Assembly (NCBI GenBank): GCA_021651055.1
Contig: JAJHOH010000001.1
Span: 3,841,001-3,905,000, forward strand
Length of the DNA: 64,000 nucleotides
Source: Candidatus Manganitrophus morganii
Lineage (GTDB): Bacteria > Nitrospirota > Nitrospiria > SBBL01 > Manganitrophaceae
Direction of reading: 5' to 3'
Both the position numbers and the translations under genes were made by a program. Positions 27,303 through 36,000 of this stretch are shown in pieces. The notes beneath the pieces are model-generated. The model was given only the letters and a program-made list of their open reading frames with translations. It was not told where the DNA came from and did not search any database. Positions within the stretch are counted from its first letter, which is position 1, and every line of letters starts with the position of its first letter.

Positions 27303-28240
27303 TTTTTGGTTACCTGGGCGAAGAGGGGAGAAGTGATCCGAATGGCGGCGACGCCGTCGATCAATGTCCGAACCGTCAGGCCGAGCATGCAGAGACGGTC
27401 GAGGGCCGGCTTCGGGATCTTCCCTCCCTTGTTGTCCTTCAACGCGTCGAGGATCATCCATCGTCCTCCCGGGTCGAGCTGGTCGAGGATCCCTTCGTCT
27501 TCGGGGCGGAGCGTCTGCCGGAGCTGGTCTCGAAGCGATTTCGTTGAAGGGGTTTCCTGCCGGTTGAAGGCCCGCTCCATCAAAAGGGGGTGGCCGCCGG
27601 TTTCGTTCCAGATTCGATCGATCTCTTCGACCGGTTTCGCCGGCCCGAGCTGTTCCCGAATAATCTTCCGCGCCTCCCGGATCGGAATGACCGAAAGGGG
27701 GTATAGACGAAGGGGCTGTTTGAATGTCCCAGGATGGGCGGCGATCCAATCGGCGAAAGCGGACCCCCCCACCCAGCAGATCGCCTGGATCGAGGGGAGG
27801 GTTGATTCCAAAGCCAGATTGACGATTTGCGGGATGATTGTTTCGTGGCGGAGGAGGTGATCGCAGTCGTCCAAAATCAGGACGACCGGACGGGCGGCGA
27901 TTTCCGACGGGGCCCTCTCGTAGAGATGATGAAGCTGGGACATCAGATCGGGGAGTGACGCGGGGGGCTTCTTGAAGGGATTACGCGCGGCCGGTCCGAT
28001 CCCCTGGTGAAGAAGGGCCTCAAGAAGCAGCGGCCAGAAGGCCGAATCGGAGATCAACAGCGGAAGTTGAAGAGAAACGGCCTTTGCCCCGGCGTCGTCC
28101 AATTCTCCTGCAAGGCGCCGCGCCAGGGTGCTTTTGCCGATCATGGGGCCGCCGAACATCGCGGACCATTGGCCGGCGAGAAGATAATTGCGGAGGTTTT
28201 CAATGAGGCCTAAGCGGCTTGGAAATGAGGTAGACGGCAT
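27299..28240 (-). CDS. P-loop ATPase with GGxP sensor motif (STAND/AAA-like)
   Basis: The 313-residue protein has a Walker A G30-x4-GKST (FGGPMIGKSTLA), Walker B VVLILDDCD (119-127) and the NETGGHPLLMERAF motif near residue 213, typical of the archaeal-ATPase/STAND clade. The C-terminal 75 residues look like a winged helix (ILDALKDNKGGKIPKPALDRL). STAND-type ATPases act as switches in signalling, defence or regulation. There is no effector domain in the chain; the coupled membrane protein may be the output. The -10 box ends six bases before the ATG, predicting a leaderless transcript. The function is not known. Confidence 0.8.
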   Translation of the reverse strand: MPSTSFPSRLGLIENLRNYLLAGQWSAMFGGPMIGKSTLARRLAGELDDAGAKAVSLQLPLLISDSAFWPLLLEALLHQGIGPAARNPFKKPPASLPDLMSQLHHLYERAPSEIAARPVVLILDDCDHLLRHETIIPQIVNLALESTLPSIQAICWVGGSAFADWIAAHPGTFKQPLRLYPLSVIPIREARKIIREQLGPAKPVEEIDRIWNETGGHPLLMERAFNRQETPSTKSLRDQLRQTLRPEDEGILDQLDPGGRWMILDALKDNKGGKIPKPALDRLCMLGLTVRTLIDGVAAIRITSPLFAQVTKK

Positions 28241-28246
28241 GGCGAA

Positions 28247-28275
28247 ATCTTAACACACCCCGGTTGCCTCAGCAA
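28247..28275 (-). promoter_or_regulatory. promoter of the ATPase operon predicting a leaderless mRNA
   Basis: On the minus strand TTGCTG (28275-28270), a 17 bp spacer and TAAGAT (28252-28247) are followed by TTCGCC and then the ATG at 28240. This is the same six-base distance as in front of dnaE. Confidence 0.5.
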
Positions 28276-28299
28276 TGAGAAAGAAGACCGGACCGGGCT

Positions 28300-29883
28300 C
28301 TACCGATCTCCGCTCACTTCTCTTTCGAATCCAGGCAGGATCGCTTGGAAGAAAGCGTTCCGGATCAGGCGGACCACCACCTCCCATGTGCTTGATTCCG
28401 GATCTTCCACCTTTCCGGAAATGTCGGCTTGGGTGGCGACTTCATCGCGCGGCCGGTTCTCCAGGAGCTTCGAGATGCCGCCGACGAGCCCTTCATATAA
28501 TTTACGGAAAAGTTTTTTATCTTTGTCCTGGCGCTTGTCGTAAACTTTGAGATCTTTGAAGAGTGGTTTGACGTAGCCGCTGATTTCGTCGTGTTTCACC
28601 CCCACTTCCATGTAAAACGAAAAGAGTCCTTCTTTCACGTCAAAATTACCATAGGCGCGCAGAAGGTTGTTCATCGAGCGGAGCTGCGCCTTTTCCATGA
28701 TGATGGCGAGATCGAAGTCGGGGCCTTGTTTCTCCGGGCGGAACTGAGCCGAGACGCCGAGATTTCCGCTCCCCATCCAGTTTCCTTTTAGATCTGCTTC
28801 GCTCGTTCCCCGTGTCTTGTGGTTGCTAAACTCGGTAAGACGAAACTGGGTCTCGGTCACATAGAGCCGATAGTCTGGATCGGTGCTCTTGTTAACGAAT
28901 CCGACGTCGCTGTCGTGGATTTCAAATCGGTTGATCTTGAACAGAACCTCCGGCGCTTTCGCGGTTTCACCCGCTTCTTTCGCCGTCTTCACCGTTTTTT
29001 CTTCGACCTTTTGGGTGGCGCCCGATTGGGGATTGTAAATGTAATCGACCCGGGTGTTCCGGATCGAGAGGCGTTCCAGCTCCACCACCTTCGCGTGGGG
29101 GGAAAATTCAACCGCGCCGTCGAGTGATCCGGTTCCCCCGTTCACCGCGATATTGATCTGCCTCAGAAACGGTTCGAACACTTCAAGATTGACCTCCTCT
29201 AAAACGGCATCTCCCTTCACCCCCATATGCGGCTTTGAGAGAAAGTCGGCGTGGCCGTCGATCCGCATCTTTCCGGTGTCGAGAACGGTCGCTTTTAGAT
29301 GGACCGGGGAGGGGTAGCGTTCGTTGTCGTCTTCGGCGCGGACGTTTCGGATATTCTCCGCTTTGAACTGGAGGTCATGGATACGGACCTGTTTCAGCGG
29401 GCTGTTGTCCGAGTAGGTGATTTGGCCGTCGACAATTTCGAAAAGATTGATCACGACGGGGTAGATCGCCTTCACCGCCTCTTGCCAGCCCCGTTCTTCA
29501 ACCGGGGTGGTGTCCTTCGTCTCCTTTTTAGCCTGCTTGAAATTGAGGTAGAGGATGGGACGTTCGATGCGCCAATTGCTGACGATATCGCCGGTGAGAA
29601 TCTCCCGCCACTGAAGGCTTGCGCTCGCCTTTTGAATCGACACCATCGGCGGGGTAGGATGGGCCTCTTGCGCGATTTTGACATCCTTTAAATCAAGCGA
29701 AAGGCTGATCGGGTGAAAATCGAGAGCACCGATGCGGACAGTGTACCCTTTCAGGTTCCTGTTTGCTTCCCGCTCCATGTATCGGCGAAGCGGCTCGTCG
29801 ATAAAAAAGCCGACGATGACTGCAATGAGCGCAAAGAGAGTAATAAAACCGATCAGCCAGTACCACTTCTTGGACAATGTCAT
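28300..29883 (-). CDS. DUF748 (AsmA-like) protein
   Basis: The 527-residue protein has one N-terminal membrane helix (WYWLIGFITLFALIAVIVGF) followed by a long periplasmic part of repeating beta strands. The segment VRIGALDFHPISLSLDLKDVKI and the later DTGKMRIDGHADFLSKPHMGVKGD are characteristic of DUF748, a member of the AsmA/TamB-like bridge proteins implicated in envelope lipid transport. The C-terminal helix region (KLFRKLYEGLVGGISKLLEN) is amphipathic. The length is at the low end for the family, which often exceeds 1000 residues. It has its own promoter and stands alone. Confidence 0.85.
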   Translation of the reverse strand: MTLSKKWYWLIGFITLFALIAVIVGFFIDEPLRRYMEREANRNLKGYTVRIGALDFHPISLSLDLKDVKIAQEAHPTPPMVSIQKASASLQWREILTGDIVSNWRIERPILYLNFKQAKKETKDTTPVEERGWQEAVKAIYPVVINLFEIVDGQITYSDNSPLKQVRIHDLQFKAENIRNVRAEDDNERYPSPVHLKATVLDTGKMRIDGHADFLSKPHMGVKGDAVLEEVNLEVFEPFLRQINIAVNGGTGSLDGAVEFSPHAKVVELERLSIRNTRVDYIYNPQSGATQKVEEKTVKTAKEAGETAKAPEVLFKINRFEIHDSDVGFVNKSTDPDYRLYVTETQFRLTEFSNHKTRGTSEADLKGNWMGSGNLGVSAQFRPEKQGPDFDLAIIMEKAQLRSMNNLLRAYGNFDVKEGLFSFYMEVGVKHDEISGYVKPLFKDLKVYDKRQDKDKKLFRKLYEGLVGGISKLLENRPRDEVATQADISGKVEDPESSTWEVVVRLIRNAFFQAILPGFEREVSGDR

Positions 29884-29884
29884 T

Positions 29885-29930
29885 TCCCCTTACACCTTCT
29901 AGTATAAGGGGAGGCACGGCCGGAAAACAA
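29885..29930 (-). promoter_or_regulatory. promoter and palindrome at the DUF748 start
   Basis: On the minus strand TTGTTT (29930-29925), an 18 bp spacer and TATACT (29906-29901) form a promoter. An 8 bp inverted repeat TCCCCTTA/TAAGGGGA (29905-29912 with 29885-29892) includes the ribosome site AAGGGGA next to the ATG at 29883. With transcription from about 29894 only one arm would be in the mRNA, so it acts as DNA if at all. Confidence 0.4.
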
Positions 29931-29955
29931 CAATGGCCGCTTTCGCGGCCATTGT
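29924..29955 (-). terminator. intrinsic terminator of the pnt operon
   Basis: A perfect 11 bp stem ACAATGGCCGC/GCGGCCATTGT with a GAAA tetraloop (minus strand, 29955-29930) is followed by TGTTTT. It lies 27 bases after the pntB stop. Confidence 0.75.
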
Positions 29956-29982
29956 AAAAGCGATCGGAATGTTGGTCAGGTC

Positions 29983-31383
29983 CTATCCGAGTTCCTTCAG
30001 CGCCGCCGTGATCTTTTCCACGGTTCCCTTGGCATCCCCGAAAACCATCATCGTGTTAGAGCGATAGAAGAGGGCATTGTCGATTCCGGCGAAGCCGGGG
30101 TTCATGCTCCGCTTGATGACGATGACCGTCTCCGAGTTTTCCACGTCCAGAATCGGCATGCCGTAAATCGGGCTGCTCGGATCGGTCTTCGCGGCCGGGT
30201 TGACGACATCGTTCGCGCCGAGGACCAGCGAGACCTGGGTTTGCGGAAATTCGGGATTGATGTCGTCCATGTCGATGAGCTGGTCGTAGGGGACGTTCGC
30301 CTCGGCCAGAAGAACGTTCATATGGCCGGGCATTCGGCCGGCGACCGGATGGATCGCATACTTGACGGTTTTCCCTTCCTTCTCTAGAAGGTTGGCCAAT
30401 TCCCGGACGGCATGCTGGGCCTGGGCGACCGCCATCCCATAGCCGGGGACCATGATCACCTGCTTTGCCCGCTTGAAGGCCTCGGCCGCCTCTTTCGGGC
30501 TGCCGCTCCAAACCTTCGGTTTCTCCGCGGGAGCGCCCTGGGCGCCGGGCGCCGCGGGGGCGGGGGCTTGGACCTGGCCGAAGGCGCCGAAGAGAACGTT
30601 GGTCAAAGAGCGGTTCATCGCTTTGCACATCAGGTTCGAGAGAATGATTCCCGAAGAGCCGACCAGCGCCCCGCTGATGATCAAGACGTCGTTGTGCAGG
30701 ACGAAGCCGCTCGCTGCCGCCGCGATTCCCGAATAAGAGTTGAGCAGGGAGATCACGACCGGCATATCGGCCCCCCCGATCGGGAGGACGACGAGGACGC
30801 CGAGCACCGACGCGAGAATCGAAAGGGCGATAAACGCCGGAAGGCTTCCCGGCGCGACGATCAGATAAACGAGCAGACCGAGGGAGGCGACCCCGATCAC
30901 CGCATTCAAGGCGTTCTGGCCCGGAAAGACGACGGGAGCGCCGCGCATCAGTTCTTGCAGTTTGGCGAAGGCGATCACGCTGCCGGTCAGGGTGATCGCG
31001 CCGATCAAGACGGTGAGGCCGATCGTGAGCATTCCGGCCGCGTTGATCTCCGGCATGGTCCGGAGATACTCCGCGCCCCCGACGAAGGCGGAGGCGATCC
31101 CCCCGAAGCCGTTGAGGAGGGCGACCATCTGCGGCATCGCGGTCATCTGGATCTTCGTCGCCAGAACCGCTCCGATCGCGCTGCCGATCACGATTCCGGC
31201 GATAACCCAGGTGAAGCTGACGACCTCCCTTTGGAGAAGGGTCCCAACGATCGCCAACAGCATTCCGATTTGCGCGAGAAACATCCCCCGCTTGGCGGTG
31301 GTCGGCCCGCCCAAATACTTCAGCCCCAGGATGAAAAGGACTGAAGCGATGATGTAGAGAATTTCGATGAGATAAGTAGCCAC
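29983..31383 (-). CDS. pntB: NAD(P) transhydrogenase subunit beta
   Basis: PntB provides part of the proton channel and the NADP(H)-binding domain III of the proton-translocating transhydrogenase, which reduces NADP+ with NADH at the expense of the proton gradient. Residues 1-265 hold about nine membrane helices (LFILGLKYLGGPTTAKRG, ALLNGFGGIASAFVGG). Domain III follows an Ala/Pro-rich linker, with VMVPGYGMAVAQAQHAV, AIHPVAGRMPGHMNVLLAEA, LVLGANDVVNPAA and VIKRSMNPGFAGIDN. The full length of 466 is normal. It is the last gene of pntAA-pntAB-pntB, with a ten-base gap before it. Confidence 0.97.
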   Translation of the reverse strand: MATYLIEILYIIASVLFILGLKYLGGPTTAKRGMFLAQIGMLLAIVGTLLQREVVSFTWVIAGIVIGSAIGAVLATKIQMTAMPQMVALLNGFGGIASAFVGGAEYLRTMPEINAAGMLTIGLTVLIGAITLTGSVIAFAKLQELMRGAPVVFPGQNALNAVIGVASLGLLVYLIVAPGSLPAFIALSILASVLGVLVVLPIGGADMPVVISLLNSYSGIAAAASGFVLHNDVLIISGALVGSSGIILSNLMCKAMNRSLTNVLFGAFGQVQAPAPAAPGAQGAPAEKPKVWSGSPKEAAEAFKRAKQVIMVPGYGMAVAQAQHAVRELANLLEKEGKTVKYAIHPVAGRMPGHMNVLLAEANVPYDQLIDMDDINPEFPQTQVSLVLGANDVVNPAAKTDPSSPIYGMPILDVENSETVIVIKRSMNPGFAGIDNALFYRSNTMMVFGDAKGTVEKITAALKELG

Positions 31384-31392
31384 ACCCCCTCC

Positions 31393-31674
31393 TTATTGCT
31401 CTTGCTTTCTGAACATCTTCAGCATCCGGTCGGTCACCATGAACCCGCCGACCACGTTGATGGTCGCGAAGATCACCGCCAGAAAGCCGAGGATGCTTGA
31501 AAGATCGGTTTGTTCCGTTCCGGCGGCAATGATGGCGCCGACCACCGTGATTCCGGAGATCGCGTTCGATCCCGACATCAAGGGGGTGTGAAGCAGCGGC
31601 GGAACCCGAAGGATCACTTCATAGCCGAGGAACGTTGCCAGAACGAAAATGGTAATCGAGGTCAATAACTCCAT
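31393..31674 (-). CDS. pntAB: NAD(P) transhydrogenase subunit alpha, membrane part
   Basis: This is the separate membrane segment (domain IIa) of the alpha subunit, found when PntA is split in two as in Rhodospirillum rubrum. The 93 residues contain three hydrophobic helices and the diagnostic HTPLMSGSNAISGITVVGAIIA. It assembles with PntAA and PntB into the transhydrogenase. It lies ten bases after pntAA and ten before pntB. Confidence 0.95.
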   Translation of the reverse strand: MELLTSITIFVLATFLGYEVILRVPPLLHTPLMSGSNAISGITVVGAIIAAGTEQTDLSSILGFLAVIFATINVVGGFMVTDRMLKMFRKQEQ

Positions 31675-31684
31675 TGTATATCTC

Positions 31685-32836
31685 CTATTTGCCCATCGCC
31701 TGCTTGACGACGGGATGGACCACTTCTCCTTGATGGGTCACCATCGATCCTTTGATGATTTCGTCGTTGACGTCAAGCTTGAGGGTTTTGTTGGCGTAGA
31801 AAAGAGAGAGAAAATTGAACATGTTTTTTGCGTACATTTGGCTGGCATGGACCGGAACGGTGCTCGCGAGGTTGGTCGCGCCGATGATCGTCACCCCGTT
31901 CTCGACGACCTCCTGGCCGATCCGGCTCAGCTCGCAGTTTCCCCCCTGCTCCACCGACATATCGACGATGACCGATCCCTTTTTCATCTCTTTGACCATG
32001 TCGGCCGTGATCAGGAGGGGGGCCTTCTTGCCGGGGATCAACGCGGTCGTAATGACGAGGTCGGCCCCTTTGACATGCTGATGGATCAGCTCTTTTTCTT
32101 TTTTGTAGAACTCCGCGGAGAGCTCCTTGGCATATCCTCCGGCGTCTTCCGACTGTTCATGGCCGAGGTCGAGCTCGACAAATTCGGCCCCGAGGCTCTT
32201 GACCTGCTCTTTCACCGCCGGGCGGGTGTCGAAGGCTTCAACCGTCGCCCCGAGGCGCTTCGCGGTGGCGATGGCTTGCAGCCCGGCGACCCCGGCCCCG
32301 ATGATCAGGGCTTTCGCGGGGGGAAGGGTTCCCGCGGCGGTGGTCATCATCGGCACCATCTTTCCGAATGCGGCGGCCGCCAAAAGAACCGCCTTGTAAC
32401 CGGCGATGCTCGCCATCGAGCTTAAGACATCCATCCGTTGGGCGCGGGTGATTCGAGGGATCAGGTCGGCGGCGAGCGCCGTCACCTTTCGGGCGGCGAG
32501 CCGTTGGACCGCCTCGGGATAATTCAACGGTTGAAGCAGGGAGGTCAGGATCGCCCCCTCCTTCATCAGCTCGGTTTCGTGTTTTCCAAGCTTTTCGTTT
32601 TGAAGCGGTCGCTGGACCTTGAAAATAAGATCGGCATCGGCATACACCGCGGCGGCGTCGGGGGCGATTTTGGCGCCGACTTTTTCGTAGTCAGCGTTGG
32701 GGAACATGGCTGCCGCGCCGGCATCCGATTCGACCCAGACCTCCAGTCCTGCTTTGACCATTTTATCGACCGTTTCGGGAGTCGCGGCCACCCGCCGCTC
32801 TCCATCCAGAATTTCCTTAGGGATCGCTACCTTCAT
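31685..32836 (-). CDS. pntAA: NAD(P) transhydrogenase subunit alpha, NAD-binding part
   Basis: This is the soluble domain I that binds NAD(H) and passes hydride to NADP+ in PntB. The start MKVAIPKEILDGERRVAATPE is canonical; I use the ATG at 32836, preceded by GAGGAAG, and not the upstream TAC-derived reading at 32887. Family blocks include the Rossmann motif ALIIGAGVAGLQAIATAKRLGA, the RQD-loop-equivalent region, and GSVIVDMSVEQGGNCELS. The length of 383 fits the split form. A strong promoter with an adjacent palindrome precedes the operon. Confidence 0.96.
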   Translation of the reverse strand: MKVAIPKEILDGERRVAATPETVDKMVKAGLEVWVESDAGAAAMFPNADYEKVGAKIAPDAAAVYADADLIFKVQRPLQNEKLGKHETELMKEGAILTSLLQPLNYPEAVQRLAARKVTALAADLIPRITRAQRMDVLSSMASIAGYKAVLLAAAAFGKMVPMMTTAAGTLPPAKALIIGAGVAGLQAIATAKRLGATVEAFDTRPAVKEQVKSLGAEFVELDLGHEQSEDAGGYAKELSAEFYKKEKELIHQHVKGADLVITTALIPGKKAPLLITADMVKEMKKGSVIVDMSVEQGGNCELSRIGQEVVENGVTIIGATNLASTVPVHASQMYAKNMFNFLSLFYANKTLKLDVNDEIIKGSMVTHQGEVVHPVVKQAMGK

Positions 32837-32878
32837 CGTCGCTTCCTCAGTGAGTGGTTGGGAAAACGCAAATAGATA

Positions 32879-32929
32879 TTTATACACAGCCTAAAAGTCT
32901 CTCGTCAAGCATTATCAACAAGGTTGATA
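32879..32929 (-). promoter_or_regulatory. pnt operon promoter with upstream operator-like palindrome
   Basis: On the minus strand TTGACG (32908-32903), an 18 bp spacer and TATAAA (32884-32879) give a start near 32872. Immediately upstream of the -35 box is a perfect TATCAAC-AAG-GTTGATA palindrome (32913-32929), a likely site for a dimeric regulator. No regulator gene is adjacent. Confidence 0.55.
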
Positions 32930-32992
32930 GGGGATGGGACTTCTAGTTGCAACGTCTTGGACCCGTTTTCAGGGACAAAAAGAGGGAGGATC

Positions 32993-33024
32993 AAAGGGAG
33001 GCCTTCACTTTTAGAAGGCCTCCC
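32993..33024 (-). terminator. hairpin terminator after the Nfn-like gene
   Basis: A perfect 11 bp stem GGGAGGCCTTC/GAAGGCCTCCC with a seven-base loop (32996-33006 with 33014-33024) lies 19 bases after the stop at 33043. On the minus strand it is followed only by TTTGA, so the T-run is weak. Confidence 0.6.
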
Positions 33025-33042
33025 ATAGGGGGAATTGTGGAA

Positions 33043-36000
33043 TTAAACTCGGTGGAGCGATTTTTTCTTCAGCAGGTAATCGAGCCACAAATTCGTCAGT
33101 TTTTCCTGGACGGAATTCTGTTTGAGGCGGGCATTGAGGTTTGGGAAATCGACCTCGTCCATCTTCTGGTCCTGGTTGTAGCAGGTGAAGACCGGTTCGA
33201 GCTGCGCGCCGGTCTTGGGATCGACCTGGCGCTGGAGACATTGGGCGCAGACCTCCTTCATCATGCACTGCATGGTGGAGTTGATCGAGGCGATCGCCGT
33301 GTGGTTTTCCCTGAAATAAGATTTCAGGACGGTATGACGGGCCCGGCTGACCGCCGCCATCATCCGATCGGAGCCGATGGCGATGATCCGGTCGGCGTCG
33401 CGAAGGGGCACGGCCGTTTCGCCCAGCTTTCCCTCGCCGTAGGCCTGCATCGCCTGGAGGATGTTTCCGACGAAGCTTTTATCCTGAGGCCGCCGGGGCT
33501 GCGTCGCCGGGACAATGTCCGAGCTCCAGACGATGACATCGGAAGCCATCTCGATGTCGTCCATTTTGAAAACATCGGCTCCATTTTTGTATCCGGCGAA
33601 GTAGATCACCTTGTTCCCCTTGGCCCGGAGCGCTTTTCCGATGGAGAAGAGGACGGCGTTGCCGAGGCCTCCCCCCGCCAGGACGACCGTCTCACCCCCC
33701 TCCGGAATATGGGTGGGGCAGCCGGTCGGTCCCATCACGACCACCGGCTCGCCGATCCGCAGGGCGGCGCAGAGACGGCTGGAGTGGCCGAGCTCCAGGG
33801 CGATCAACGAAAGAAGCCCCGCCTCTTTATCGACCCAGGCGCCGGTGAGGGCGATTCCCTCCATCGACAAACGGGTCCCTTCGATGACGGGGGATTCGAT
33901 TTCATAGTTCTGAAGACGGTAGAACTGGCCCGGCTCGAACTTCTGTGCCTGCAACGGGGCCTTCACCACCACTTCGACGATCGTCGGGGTGAGTCGGTTC
34001 ACCTGATGGACGCGGGGCATGCAGCTTTCCTCAAGGGTCTGCGCCAGTGTCTTGAATTGCGTTTCACGCGCCGGCTGTCTGGCGGGATCAATCGCGGCGA
34101 TCTCTTTCTCGAAGAGTTTGACGACGTAGGGATAGCCCTTCTTTGCCGACGCCATCGCCTTGACGACATTCCCGGCATAGATCGGGTGATTGTCTCCGTA
34201 GAAAGTGATGTAGCGCCCTTCGTTCTGGTACGACGTGAAGAGGCTCGGGACGTCGGTTGCGACGGTATCCCATCCTTCGATCTGGATCAGCTCCGGCCCC
34301 GGCTTCCCGTTCCACTTCGGCTCGTATTTCTGGAAAAACTTATTCTTCTTATCGAGCTGGAAAGTCCCGGGCCATTCCTTCTCGTAAATGATGTTGGGAG
34401 AGGTCCCGGCCGCCACGAAGACGCTCCGCGCCGGGAAGGGGACGATCTCGCCCGAGCCGCGCCACTTTCCCTTCTCGTCTTTTTTCTGACGCTCGAAGGT
34501 GACTTCCTTGACGGCGCCGTGTGCGTCGGGAACACACTCCACCGGGCTCATGTTCTCGACGAAAAAGATCCCCTCTTCGAACGACTTGACGATTTCTTCA
34601 TGATTCAGACGATAGGCCGGGGAGTCGGACAGGCTCTTTCGATAGAGGATCGAGACGCCCCCCCAAGACCGGACCAAGGGGGTGAAGTCGGGCTCTTCCC
34701 TCGCCTCGGCGGCCCGCGCCCGTTCGCGCCGGCACTCTTCGGCATGGGTGAGGAACTCTTCCAAGATCTCTTTTTCCTCCGCGTCGTACATCGACCAGAT
34801 GCGCTCATCGCCGAACTCCCGGCGGAGGGCCTCGTAACGCTCCCGGATCTTTTCCACCTGCAGCGGATAGTAGGCCATCAGCTCCGTCGCCGTATCGGTC
34901 GCGGTCAAACCCCCGCCGATCACGATCGCCGGCAGCCGCACCTGAAGGTTCGCCATGCTGCTCCGCTTCGCCGCGCCGGTCAGCTGGAGCGCCATCAGGA
35001 AGTCGCTCGCTTTTCGGACGCCGCGGATCAAATTATTTTTCATTTCGACGATGGTCGGACGCCCCGCTCCGGTGGCGACGGCGATGTGGTCGATGCCGAG
35101 CCGCCAGGCGTCGTCAATCGTCAAGGTCCCACCGAACCGGACCCCACCGTAGACCCGGAAGTGGGCGTTTCGGACGAGGGAGAGGTAGATCAGCTTCAAA
35201 AAGTTTTTGTCCCACCGGACGGTGATGCCGTACTCCGCGACCCCGCCGAATCCGGCCATGATCCGCTCGTCGAGAGATTCGTAAATTTCGGAGACCCACT
35301 CGATCGGTTTGGGAGCGGTTTTCCCATCGCCGACCCACTCTTTCGGAAGCGGCTCGATCTTCAAGCCGTCGATCCCGAGAACACCGAATCCTTCATTCAG
35401 GAGATACTGGGCCAGGGTGAAACCGGCCGGACCCATTCCGACAACCAGGACCGTTTTCCCGTGGAAGGGAAGGAGATAAGGGCGCTTCACGTTGAGCGGA
35501 TTCCAGCGGGTGAGGAGATTGTAGATTTCGAACCCCCACGGCAGATCGAGACAGTCGGTGAGCATTCGGGTCTCGATCTGGGGGATGTTGACCGGCTCCT
35601 GTTTCTGATAGACGCATCCCTTCATGCAATCGTTGCAGATCCGGTGGCCGGTGGCGGGGATTGTTGGATTGTCGATCATCATCGTCGCCAGCGCCCCGAT
35701 CGTCGCGCCGTCCCGCTTCAGCAACTGGGCTTCCGAGATCTTCTCATCGAGCGGGCAGCCGGTCAGGGGGATGCCGAGGGGGTTCTCTCTGATTTTTCCG
35801 TCCTTCTCGATGAAGCCTTTGGAGCAGGAATCTTTCTCCCGCTCGTGGCAGAAGATGCAGTAGTGGACCTCGTTGAAGACCTGGCGGAGATTGAAACGGG
35901 GGTCGGTCAGGACGAACCCGTCCCGCCGTCGCCGGTGCTTCTCCGGTCCCTGGATCGCTTCGGGAAGGTCTTCCTTGATCGGGTGGGCCTCCACCAGATG

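Noticed and set aside
26841..27749. A 302-codon reading of the membrane-protein frame extending into the ATPase gene
   Set aside because: The upstream part is an out-of-frame copy of the ATPase region; the ATG at 27302, overlapping the ATPase stop, is the natural start.
27299..28240. The ATPase and membrane protein as a known anti-phage system
   Set aside because: No recognised effector domain, no neighbouring defence genes and no mobile element; only the general ATPase plus membrane-protein design fits.
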